Shown in pieces: positions 54,194 through 64,000 of a stretch of 64,000 nucleotides of DNA; within the stretch, counting starts at the first letter, position 1, and every line of letters begins with the position of its first letter. The stretch is from Neoceratodus forsteri. Taxonomy: Eukaryota; Chordata; Ceratodontiformes; Ceratodontidae. Under the pieces are notes generated by a model, which was not told the DNA's origin, made no database searches, and saw nothing but the letters and a program-made list of their open reading frames with translations. A program made the translations under genes and the position numbers. The stretch is taken from the NCBI GenBank assembly GCA_016271365.2, contig CM057456.1, positions 606,799,501-606,863,500 on the forward strand. Direction: 5' to 3'.

Positions 54194-55808
54194 TTAAGGA
54201 TTTAAACTGGATATGGGGTGCTTTATCTTCCAAATATATCGTGAAATAGACACCTGCCTTTTCTTCAATTCATCTGAGGTACCAGCACTGGGATATTTTG
54301 AAATATGTAAAGACAGCGGGTGGATAACTATTATTCTATCCATGTCTACCCATCTAATTAGGCTAAATGGGAGGTTGTGCCAGTCTAGAAAATCTGTGGT
54401 CACCTGCCTAGATAACGGGCCATAATTAGCCACATAAAGTGGTTCTATTTGTGATGTTAATTTAATCAAGGTAGTTTATTTTGGTAAATTCCCAATGAAA
54501 ATTGTAATTCATTAAGAGTGCTGGGGATGGTGAATAGTACAGCGACATTAAAGGTTTTCCAAACTGCTGTTTAAATAAAATAAATAAATAAAATTACTTC
54601 AGTTTTGGTCATGATAAGTTTGTAGGATGAGACACTGCTGAAGTTGTTCATAATGCAGAAGACGTCTGGAAGAGATGTCTGCAGATGGGCGATGTATAGG
54701 AGAACATCACTGGCATACAGAGTGGGCCGATGCTCAGTACCAGCGCAGCCTATGCCCTTTATGCGGTTAATCTGTCTAGAAAATGGCGAACGGCAGAGGG
54801 ACATCAGGCAGCCCTGCTAGTTGCCACAGCCCAATCCAAAAGAATCAGATACATGGCCATTTACCTTCACAAAAGTTGGGGAGCAGTATATGTCCTAGCA
54901 GGGCCTGTATAAACTCTTTGGTAAATCCCACTTTAACCATCACTGCAAATAGATAGGGCTATGACACCCGATCAAAGGCCTTCTTGCATCTAAACTAATT
55001 AAAAGGGGTGGTTCTGTGTTTTGCATATATGATGGAGAATGTGGAGTGTCCAACTGACATTATCCTGGCCTGTCTAGATTGGACAAATTCCATTTGATTG
55101 GGATGGATAAGGTGGGTAACAGTGTATCTACCTGGTGGGCTAGCACCACCACAAAAATGTTATAGTCAGCATTAAGGACTGAAATTGGTCTGTGTGCTGA
55201 GCAGTGTGTAGAGTCCTTTTCCACTTTAGGTATTACTGAGATCATGGAATACTGCCACATGTTTGGGTTCCCTCCTCACATTAAAACCTCATTACTGATT
55301 TCAAGAGAGGAGGAATAAGGTGTTCCCTGTGGCTTTTATATAGTTTTACGAAATAACTGTCTGATCTCGGGGCTTTCTGAGCTTTGGTTTTATGTAAAGC
55401 ACTTTCCAGCTCCTCAGGTCAATCAGCCAGGCGAGGGTTTCAGCCTGTTTTTGTCTAAGCCATGTGAGCAATAAGGACAAGAGAAATGTATTGGTCATTT
55501 CAGCGTCATGGCTGGAGTATGGCATGTAAAGGGACGGCAGTATGTCCTGAAAGCCTCCGCTCATATCCTGTGTTTGTCTAAGCAGATGACCAGTTTTGGG
55601 GGTGATGTAAGATGATTACTGAGGCTCTGGTTTTCTGTCGACATAGCTGGTGGGTGAAAAACCATGTCACTCTTGGTCCTACATCATAATATTTGTGCCA
55701 CAAAAAAGTCAAAGCAAGTTTCATTTTGTGAAGGTATATTGCATCAATATCCCTTTTTACCTGGTCCATGCAGGCCTTGACAGACTCATCTTCTTGCTTA
55801 TGTAACAT
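54194..55808 (-). pseudogene. L1/Tx1 reverse transcriptase and flanks
   Basis: The frame at 55808-55578 has KLALTFLWHKYYDVG from the pre-polymerase region. The frame at 55260-55060 has VIPKVEKDSTHCSAHRPISV, the L1/Tx1 RPISLLN block. The frame at 54804-54571 has INRIKGIGCAGTEHRPTLYA followed by SDVLLY, matching the catalytic LYADDVLL block with the first Asp changed to Ser, then SSVSSYKLIMTKTEVI. The frame at 54469-54194 has ANYGPLSRQVTTDFLDWHNL and SLIRWVDMDRIIV (usual form GR...KM..LP). The order is right for a Tx1/L1 ORF2. Confidence 0.72.
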
Positions 55809-56141
55809 TTACAGGAAATGGTAGGTTTCCCATAGGTCCTGAAGATGGTGAGCTCTCTGACAGTGTTTCCGCGAGGAATATTCAATCAGATGGCCCCGGA
55901 GTACTGTTTTGAGTGTATCCCAAAGCACAGCGGCAGTATGGGTCCCCCCTGATTTGGGGTCTATATTTTGATAATGTTGTGTGTAACAAAATTTCAGAAT
56001 TCTTTTGAGTAGAGGTAATATGGGTTTAAATGCCACTGGGTTCATCTGGGTTCCGTGGAGAGTCAGAGATGTATCTTAAATGGGGTATGATCTAAAAGTA
56101 AATTTTATCCCCGATTACACATTAAATAAAGAAGTGCATGT

Positions 56142-56215
56142 ACTCCTGTTTTATTTTTTTATTTATTTATTGAAATGTTTCACCAGGAGGGTACACTGAA
56201 CAACAAGTTGCTTGT
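56142..56215 (-). mobile_element. short L2 3' tip
   Basis: The minus strand reads GTACCCTCCTGGTGAAACATTTC then AATAAATAAATAAA. This matches the L2 tip at 22035-22063 and is inserted in the L1 at 53258-58703. Confidence 0.6.
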
Positions 56216-57000
56216 CTCATGGTGCTGAGTATGTCCATAATTTATATGGATATAAATCCCATGCACCGCTGAATAGTGTGTGTAGTTTTTCGTCTGGGGA
56301 TGGAGTTTGTACCAAATGTCTGTCCATTTAATGTCCCACGAGATGGATTTACAATATTTACGTGAGGCAGGCTGGCAGGGAGGGGCGGTATTAGAGATGT
56401 CCCAGATGTTAGACTGAAGCATATTAAAATCTCCTGCTAAAAGCAGAATCCCCACTGTATTCATGATGAGGAAGTCTAAGAGTTATTTTTCAACTTCAAG
56501 GGTCTTGGACCCTGGGGATGCTAAGGATGTCAAGGTGACCTATTTGTCCTGCAACACATCCCGACCATGACTAGGCAGCCTTCCTTATCCCAGATAATCT
56601 TACCCTCCTGAAATGGTGTGCCTCGTGGGATCAATATGGCCCACCCCTGCACTTACCATTTGGTGTCCCACCATCGCATACATTGCAAAACCAAGTTTAA
56701 CCAATGTGGTATGCACTGTTTTAGTTAAATGCATTTTTGTAAAAGTATCAGGGATGGGTTTGCCTTTTAAATATGGGAGAGAACCTTTGCACTCTTTATC
56801 TGGTTATTTAGTCCATTGACATTCATAATATATCACTACCCATCCTGCAATTTGGGCAGGTGTCTCCTCCCCCCTTTCCCAAGCAGCAAAAGGGTCCCTG
56901 TGCATACATTAAGCTGTAAGATCAGATTGTCCATTTTCAACAAAAACAATATAACTAGAAACAAATTCTTAACAGTCAACTAATAAACAAATGGAGGTGC
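56180..57000 (-). pseudogene. L1/Tx1 endonuclease, decayed
   Basis: The frame at 56464-56180 has MNTVGILLLAGDFNML (the GDFN catalytic block) and TKNYTHYSAVHGIYIHINYG (usual form YT.YS..H..YSRID). Further upstream, near 56790-56600, pieces such as DTFTKMHLTKT and VGHQMVSAGVGHIDPTRH resemble the N-terminal half. The SRID motif has become IHIN. Confidence 0.6.
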
Positions 57001-58250
57001 TAGCCAAGTGCCCTCAAACTAACTGGCAGTATGGGTTTCCGAGGCAGGAGCCTAACAGAGGCTGTTTGTACAAAGGCCAAAGCCTATCACAGGGGAAATC
57101 TCTTCAAACCAATGACGAGGTCCCTATAGTTACTACTATGTGCGAAGTGTTTTCAGGAAGGTTATCCACTGGTATCGAGTGCTTCCCCCCTCCTGTATTC
57201 CAGTGGGAAAAGCATTAATCCTCTGAGGACCAGATTAACGCTCAGACCCCAAGAGAGGGGCAAAACATAACCAGTAGTAGGGTAACCTGTATGTATATAT
57301 CTAAGTAAACAAAAAACAATGCCCTGCAGGTGTTAAACTGTCAAATGACCGCAGGTCCAGTTCACTTCATTCACCAAGCCCTTAATACAGGTACAGAAAT
57401 ATAACAATGAACCCCCTCCCCAGAACAGTCTAATAGCTAAAGACTAGAAAACAAACAGTACTTTGAAAAAAGTTTGTGTCTGTCCTGCATAAAAGTCATC
57501 ATAAGATAGCAGTGCCCCAGGGATCTGGGCAGCTTATCGTCCAAAGCTCCACAAAATCAAGCAGACAGGAACCAGTGAAATAAGCCAGGGCTTCAGGGTA
57601 GGCCAAAAGATTCCATGAGGGTATTCCCATACCCTGCTGTTCTCAAGGTAGGAGGGCTGTAAACATGTTTGTTGAACAAGGGGTTATCCCTCCAATCCCT
57701 TGCCGTCCATTAACTCCATAGCTGGTGAGAGACTCTGAGGGGTAAGAAGTCCCATCAATAAAGGAACAGGAATCCAGGAGAAGGCACCCCAGAGGAGGTG
57801 CCTAAGGTAAAGTCACAAGACCTCAGTTTCCAACTGTATATTACCTCTCCGCACCTCTGGGATCCCCTGGTTTATCAGGACATCGCTGCTCTCTAGGGTC
57901 TGAGTAAGGGATTTAGTTAGAGTCCTACCCATGAGCCCCCATATGCCCTCCCATTCACCATCCAGACCCCAGTCAAGCTCATAGTACTGCAGCTGGCTCC
58001 CTAGCCCCCTCATCCCATATGAACCGTGTACCCAACGTCTTGTGCTGTCAGATATACATCAGCAGTTGAATAGATGTAGCACAGCATCTTTACAAGTGTT
58101 GTAGCTGCAGGGCATGTAAGATGCACCTTCCAAGGCCTAAGAGAGGTTCCCACCCATTGGGCATATCCCTCCACCATGGCAGAATATCAGAAGAGGTAGG
58201 GCAGGGAGCCCTACATCGGAGACATCAAGTCAGCCTGCTGAATAAGGAGC
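57001..58250. other. possible L1 5' region, nothing firm
   Basis: The minus strand is likely the 5' end of ORF2 and a linker to ORF1, by position. I recognise no domain. The frame at 58013-57813 is unassigned. Confidence 0.35.
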
Positions 58251-58703
58251 CATGGCTGTGGGGAGCCCACATCAATATTTAGAAAATAAAGCTATGATGC
58301 TTGTGACCCAAAAGGCTAACCAGGTGGCCCAGAGGGCACCTCCAAGCAGGAATCCCCAGAAAAAACACGTATTTAAAGATGAGAAAGCACAATACAGACC
58401 CAGAGTACAGCTTACCTGTGGGGGCCAAAGCCCAGGGCCACTTCAATGGGAAGTCCAACCTCCTATTGTTGGATAATGCAGCCATCATCAGGAGTGGTGG
58501 AAACTGATCAGAGAGCCGAGCAGAAAGTGATAAGACCTGTAGGTGTTGCTGGATCTGTTCAATGGTCTCTTCCATTTGCTGTTTCCCAAAGTACACTTTT
58601 CCCATGCTTGCCTGGAAAACCTAGCAGCAATTGTGGTGAAAGTGGTTGGTGGGATACCTGGGATGTTGTCTATTAGTGTTCCTCTGGCCACTAAGCTTGC
58701 CCT

Positions 58704-60541
58704 CACCTGTGGCCAGATATTCAAACCTTTTGCTGAGTCACCCTGCGCGCACTTGGTTTACGACGCCTATGCATAGTCCACTATATTCAAAAGCCCAAAC
58801 AGCATGGGAAACTGCATTAGCACCGGCAAAATTAAAATGTATGCATGGGGCAAAGTGTGTGTGCAGGTACGGAATACAGGTGCAGCACTATATTCAGTGC
58901 ATTAGTGCCACACAAAGTGTTTTTAGCAACTTAGCACGACACTTTGCACAGTACAAATTACGCCCAGGAAAAGGTAGTCTTAACTCTGGGAAAGCCAGCA
59001 TTCCATGACTTTGTGGTTTTGTGCAGCTTTGCACAACTTTGAGCAACATAGAACCATGGTTTATAGCACTCTGTAATTCATAAGTGTGAAGTTTGGAGTT
59101 TGTGAGGATTATTGACCTAACCAGTAAATATTAAACATAGAAAGAAACCATAGAAGAAACATGCTGCTCACAGATGGCACCTCCTATTTTCCATCATCTG
59201 CCATTGGTCCCAGCCATGCCAGGCATTAGTGGTGACCGCGCCAGTGGACACCATGGCAGTGTGTCCATACAGCACCACCTGCAGACCACCTTCGTGGACA
59301 CCAACAGAATCCAGCACAGACATGTCAGCACTGTGGGCATGGAGGGTGCTGAGGGGAAGGTGTACAGGTGGCCAGGCTGCACTACATACTGGTGCTGCCA
59401 CAAGGCTGGGACAACACACGCAGTGCAAATGGCCCAGTGTAGGGAATACCCCAACACCAGTGTGCCTGTCTGATGGTATGTTCCCCCCAGCCACATACCA
59501 CACATCTGTACAGACACCACAGCACACACAGCCAGCCATGTATATGTCACTGTGAGTATCCCATGCCAGTGGTGCAGCATCTGTGGGTTGCACAACAGCA
59601 TAACCGTAATGTCCACTGTCAGTACACACCTGCAAGATGGGCCTGTCACTGTGTAAAGTGCAGCAGTCATTGATGCCCTACACACAATAGGTATTGCTGT
59701 GTCCCTCACTGCTGGCTCCTTGTTACTGTAGTGTCTGCTGTGCACTGTAGCAGGAACTACAGTTTGACTATTGCATGCAGCACCACCACCTGTGCCTGTG
59801 CGAGTCCCCTGGGGCACAATATTCTATGCATTTCTGTACAAATGTAGCCTGCAGCTACCACCATGCACTTCTAGACCAACCTACAGGTGGAGCTGTGGGC
59901 AGACTCAGCCAGCCCCTGTACTTCCAGACTGACCTACAGGTGGAGCAGTGGGACCCTGCAATAGCGATGAGCAAACTGTATGCAAATCAGCACATAATGA
60001 GATGCTAATCTGGATATTTGTCCACAGATTGTCTAAGTAGACTCATTTGCATGCCACTTTTGAATATAGCAAAACTTTGCCCTGGGCAAATGTGATAACG
60101 CCGGGTAAATGTCATAGCTCTGTGCAAACCCTGCTCAAATATATCCGCGTCACACAAACTATTTGGGAATGTGGTACATTTCTGTAGAATTTCACATGCA
60201 CTGGTGCTTGCAGCTTTAATGAATCCACTCCTTTGTTAGCACACACATTGGCCACATACAGTAGTTTACCTTTACCTGCCTTCATGTCGCTGTGCACTGG
60301 GCTGCTGTTGTGGTTTGCACTTCCCTGGATGCTATATTCAGAGTTGTCTTTTTCCCAGGCTATTTTTGCACTGCACTCCCAGCCCAGTTTGCCCGGCTTC
60401 CTTAGCACGCTATTTTCAGCAGGTTTAGCACTGGGGCTATCCCTTTTGAATATAGCAGGCTATTGGTTCTGGGCTAATTTAGCATGCCGGGTAGTGCTAA
60501 TTTAGCCCCAAGGCAAAGTTTTGAATATCTGGCCCCAGGTG
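58704..60541. mobile_element. 1.8-kb terminal-inverted-repeat element, non-autonomous
   Basis: The ends are inverted: CACCTGTGGCCAGATATTC with AAACCTTTTGC on the left, and the inverse GGCAAAGTTTTGAATATCTGG with CCCCAGGTG on the right, about 30 bases with few mismatches. TTTTGAATATAGCA-like motifs recur inside near both ends (58780 inverse, 60057, 60447), as subterminal repeats do. No transposase motif is visible in the interior. The minus-strand 207-residue frame 59817-59194 is Cys/His/Val-rich and unrecognised. No clear target duplication was found, so the superfamily is open. Confidence 0.65.
59870..59960. repeat. imperfect ~60-bp duplication
   Basis: CTTCTAGACCAACCTACAGG and CTTCCAGACTGACCTACAGG occur at about 59868 and 59928, each followed by TGGAGC(T/A)GTGGG. 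Confidence 0.7.
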
Positions 60542-61480
60542 CAGAATCATAATTATGTTGCCCTCTGGGAAATGGATCGCAACTTTTTTTTTTTTACTTT
60601 TATTTATCACTTTTGCAAGCAAAACATTACTTACATTTGTTAATAAAAAACATAGAGGCATGCCATACTGCAATTTGCAATACATCAACACTTAAAAAAG
60701 GATGTACTGTATATGACATCTTCCTATGAATAAACCCACAGGGGGAATTATATATTTGAATAAGAGTTTGCATGCTTCAAAGGAACTTTGTAGGGAAATG
60801 CCTAAGGATGTTAGACTGAATTCCATTTTGCCATTTGGGGCAGATGCATCTTATTTCCCTCATTTAATTCTGAAAAACAGACCTTTATCAAAAGGCTGTG
60901 CCCAAGAGAGAAAATTTATATTAGAAGATTATTATAAGGATTCAGTATATTTCATCAAAACAATCTGTATACATACATAAATGCAACAGATATTTTATCA
61001 TATCTCTACTGTTTGAGTCGAGTTAGCCAAACTGGGTACAACTATAACATGCCCTTCGCAATAACAGGACCCCTTCTGCAGAGTGAACAGATCAACGGTA
61101 CACGGCCATCAGGATCGTTCATTTGAGTCATCCATTCACATGTGGTAGCGACAGGCATGTTGCAGCTGAAGCCTTGTGGCAGAACAATCACCATTTTAAA
61201 ACACGTTTTTTTTTTCCACCTTTTTAAATTGTAATGAGGCTATAACTTTTAAACCACAACTTTCAGAAATTGCTCCCTCTGCTCCACTCTGTCTCATCCA
61301 TAAATGCAAAGACATTCGATTAACAAAATATTTAAAACTTGGTAATTTACTCAAACATCTTTTAACTTCTGTCAGAGAGAAATTACATACGAGGGGGAAG
61401 TGCCTGTAATTAGCAAACCCTCCCAAGTACCAGATCAGAGGAGCATATAACTAGCTTTAACAGCTGCCAAAGGCGAGACA
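60542..61480. other. no gene; possible unique non-coding sequence
   Basis: No transposon motif recognised. T runs lie at 60586-60596 and 61206-61217. The stretch at 61020-61430 is free of repeats and could be single-copy. Confidence 0.35.
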
Positions 61481-61499
61481 GTTAACACTAGTCCAGGAG

Positions 61500-63560
61500 A
61501 TTTATTTACTTTAGTAACAGTCTTTCAGGCAACAAACCTTCTGAAACTTCAAGTGTCTATAGATGTAACCAGTTCTCCGTCACCCTGGGAGCCATGCTCA
61601 GTCTCTATTTTTAAGACAAGTTTGCCAGCCTCACTCTGGTTATTGAATAAGTAGGTTTGACCATACCATTGTACCCAAAGGTGAGCAGGCCACAGCAATT
61701 GTTCTAATGAACAATGCCACCCCCCACCATAGTTGCCAACTATCCTATGTCTCCTATAAGTGGTGTACCCTGGGAGCTTCGGGTACCAGTCATGGCACTG
61801 TGTGTCCTAGGTCTCTGTTACTGCTGCTACATCACCCCCCCCCCATCAATGCCTATAGCTCAGGCATTTGTTCCCTAAGCTCCTTGCTTTAATCAAGACC
61901 ACTTTCCAACCTGTCCCCCTTTCCTAGCCATCCTTCCTAACCCTTACCTTTGACCAGGTTTTAGACTGCCTTCTCCTCCTTTTCACTTATTTGGGGGAGA
62001 GGCCTCTGGCCTCCCATGTTACATTCTGCTGCCTCCCCCATATCATCAAGTCCCCCCCTACAAGTTTAAATCCCACCTGGTACTTTATACTTCCACAATT
62101 TATTCTTCAGAACATCCTCTCTTGCTTTGCTTAGGTGTAATCTATCCCTAGCAAAAAACTCTTTATTCTCTCAAGTATCTTCCCAGTCTCTTACTAATCC
62201 ATACCCCATAGCTGCACACCATTTACTCAGCCAAGTATTAAACTCACAAGTTTTCTGTTTCCTTTCTAAAGTCCCTATAAGTACTGGCAGCACTTCTGAG
62301 AAGGAGACAGTGTTTCTGTCTGCTGTACATATTGTAGCCAACTCTTTATATCTGGCTTTCACCTCCTTCATGCTATTTTCTGCCAGATCATTGTGCCTGT
62401 GTGCACCACAATATGGGGCACCCCCCCCATGCTTCCTCACTAAGGAGTGTACATGGTGCACAACCTTATGTGCAGTCATTCCCGGCATGCACTCTACTCT
62501 AATATAGCCCCTCTTCTCATCCCCACATCCCTCCATTTGATTCCCCTAACTATGGAATCCTCCCCCACTGTTAGTACCCTGGTATCCCCGGTACTTGTGC
62601 CTTGAACACTATTGTCAACTAACTGCTCCCTATTTGATATCACTAACCCCTTCCTCCCAAGCCTTTCTCTTACACCTTTAGTACCCACTTGCCTATATTT
62701 TAGCCTTGCACCAGCAACCACCCCTATGCCTGGGGAACCTAGCCTCTCCCACTTGCTACCGACACCCCCCATTACAACTAGTCCTTTAACCCCATCCCCT
62801 TCCTCCTACTTCCCATCCTGTTCTGATCCCCCAGGCACTGTGCTAGTCTCTCTTCTTAACTCCTCCTCTCTCACAAACCCTACCCCACAGCCCCTACGAT
62901 TCCTCCCAGATCATTGCTAATTTTCTCTCCTATCTCCCCCTCTCTCTTCTGCCCTCCCCTCCCATCATCAAATACTGCTGTCTCCACCTGAACCCCCATG
63001 TTCCTAATATTTTGTAGTGGGGTGTACCTATTCTTCACTTCAACCCCTCCTACACTACCTATGTTGCTTCCCATCCTGGCCCTGTCATAGCTGCCCTCTA
63101 CTATTCCTTTTACTACACCTCTCTTCTCCCCCCTCTCTTCCTGACCACTTCTTGCCATACCCTGTTCCACCCCTCCTCCCCCCCTTCTGATTACCATTGT
63201 GTTTCCAGTATCATGTGTTTTCTCCCTCTCCTTCCCCCCTTTGTCTTGCACTTGCCCTCTCAGCTCTTCCCCCTTGATATGCACAACCAATGCCATAACT
63301 CCCCCCAAGACCTACTTCCCTGATTAGCCTCTCCACCTCCTTCTTTAACTCCCAAATTTCACTTTCCAGGTGCATCATCCTCGCAGAAATAGGGCATACC
63401 CCTGTTCTCCAGAGTGTATCCACATGCACCGCTGCTCCGCATCCACTGCATCTCATGATCCTGCTATGACCATTTCCTACCCCACTGCCTCATCTTCCCC
63501 ACCTAACCTCCCCCCACATACTACCAACTCTCTATCACCTCCTTTCTTCACCTATGAGCT
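61500..63560 (-). mobile_element. CR1-type LINE, 5' part
   Basis: Minus-strand ORF1 (63456 to about 62050) followed by the start of the endonuclease (about 61960-61690, with pieces like ELREQMPEL and AAVTET-DTQ, then LPGYTTYRRHR). The element stops near 61650-61500, so its polymerase part is missing. It is of the same ORF1 subfamily as the copy at 44480. Confidence 0.72.
62050..63456 (-). pseudogene. CR1 ORF1 with zinc knuckle and SGNH hydrolase, frameshifted
   Basis: Starts MRCSGCGAAVHVDTLWRTGV (Cys-X2-Cys finger), then a coiled-coil-like LESEIWELKKEVERLIREV. A long glycine- and charge-rich linker runs across 63308-62780 in a second frame. Hydrolase block I is VGEDSIVRGI (a one-residue variant of GDSIVRG) near 62570. 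Block III is changed to GAHRHNDLAENSMKEVKARY near 62400. Then come WLSKWCAAMGYGLVRDWE and block V DRLHLSKARED near 62130 in another frame. All SGNH blocks are traceable but damaged. Confidence 0.75.
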
Positions 63561-64000
63561 TTCTCAATAGGTCCCCTTCACTCACCTGTCCCTGTATCTA
63601 GCTCCTGCAGCCTTCCACCAATGGCCATGTATTGACAGAGTGAATATTACTATATCAACCACTAGCATATTCCAGATTGTACATCCCAGATATTTTAGTC
63701 AAAATACATATAAAACCCTTGCTTCTGTCTCTACTAAAAGCTTCAGATATCAGATATAATTGTATCAGTAAATTCCTTATGCTTATATTCAAGTTATGCC
63801 CTGTATATTCTGCTCTAAAAACATGCTTATACACTAGTAATGCAGAATTTTACAAAATGTCATCAGCATCTACAGTATGACTCTACGCCTCATGTTAAAG
63901 ATACCCAGCATCTATGACTCTGCACCTCAGATTAAAGATACCCAGCACAGTCCTATACCCAATGATTATATGAAACAATTAAGCAATTCCCTGCCCCTTT
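63561..64000. other. CR1 5' flank and a 37-bp duplication
   Basis: No gene is seen. TATGACTCT(A/G)C(G/A)CCTCA and TTAAAGATACCCAGCA occur twice with a 37-base period (63876 and 63913). Confidence 0.5.

Larger units (their letters stand above)
53258..58703 (-). mobile_element. L1/Tx1-type LINE, minus strand, heavily decayed
   Basis: On the minus strand: a possible ORF1 region (58605-57800, no firm motif), endonuclease (about 57000-56180), linker, reverse transcriptase (55260-54570) and the C-terminal domain (54470-53270), continuing at 52650-52380. It is interrupted by a short L2 tip at 56142-56205 and by the plus-strand L1 end. Many stops and shifts show an old copy. Confidence 0.72.

Noticed and set aside
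59194..59817. 207-residue minus-strand frame in the TIR element as a transposase
   Set aside because: No DDE or DDD spacing, helix-turn-helix or other transposase signature is visible, and overlapping frames are open on both strands.

Overview
The window looks like intergenic DNA from a large, repeat-rich vertebrate genome. CR1, L2 and L1/Tx1-type LINEs sit beside a Penelope-like element (PLE), an LTR element, tRNA-derived SINEs and short inverted-repeat DNA elements. This mix, with several hammerhead-bearing PLE families, suggests a large-genome tetrapod (amphibian or caecilian-like) or a relative; the species cannot be fixed from sequence alone. I found no host protein gene, rRNA or functional tRNA. 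Almost every long open frame is a transposon remnant.

Layout. 0.5-7.5 kb: a + strand CR1 split by a nearly full-length - strand CR1 (0.95-5.3 kb) with an almost intact ORF1 (zinc knuckle plus SGNH hydrolase) and a long reverse transcriptase frame. 10.3-18.5 kb: a - strand CR1 3' half split by a 7.0 kb LTR element (TG...CA ends, CTCA target duplication, tRNA-Thr primer site) that has no recognisable pol and one unrecognised gene broken at a G run. 18.5-22.1 kb: a + strand L2 with a 2A-like motif. 22.2-29.8 kb: CR1 scraps, an inverted-repeat element, SINEs, and a tandem plus inverted cluster of about 370 bp repeats carrying hammerhead-type motifs. 30-31.7 kb: minisatellites and a long hairpin. 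31.8-33.9 kb: a - strand L2. 34.6-39.6 kb: a + strand PLE with reverse transcriptase, GIY-YIG endonuclease and terminal modules arranged X-Y...Y-X. 44.5-52.4 kb: four more CR1-type LINEs, one internally chimeric. 52.4-58.7 kb: a - strand L1/Tx1 LINE with a + strand L1 3' end inside it. 58.7-60.5 kb: a terminal-inverted-repeat element. 61.5-63.6 kb: the 5' part of another - strand CR1.

How the parts relate. The autonomous LINEs, PLE and LTR element are mostly decayed, and their nesting gives relative ages: the LTR element is younger than the CR1 it splits, and CR1 (0.95-5.3 kb) is younger than the CR1 around it. The main lead is repeated occurrence of hammerhead-ribozyme-type cores in several PLE-type repeat families, including a tandem cluster that resembles animal retrozymes.
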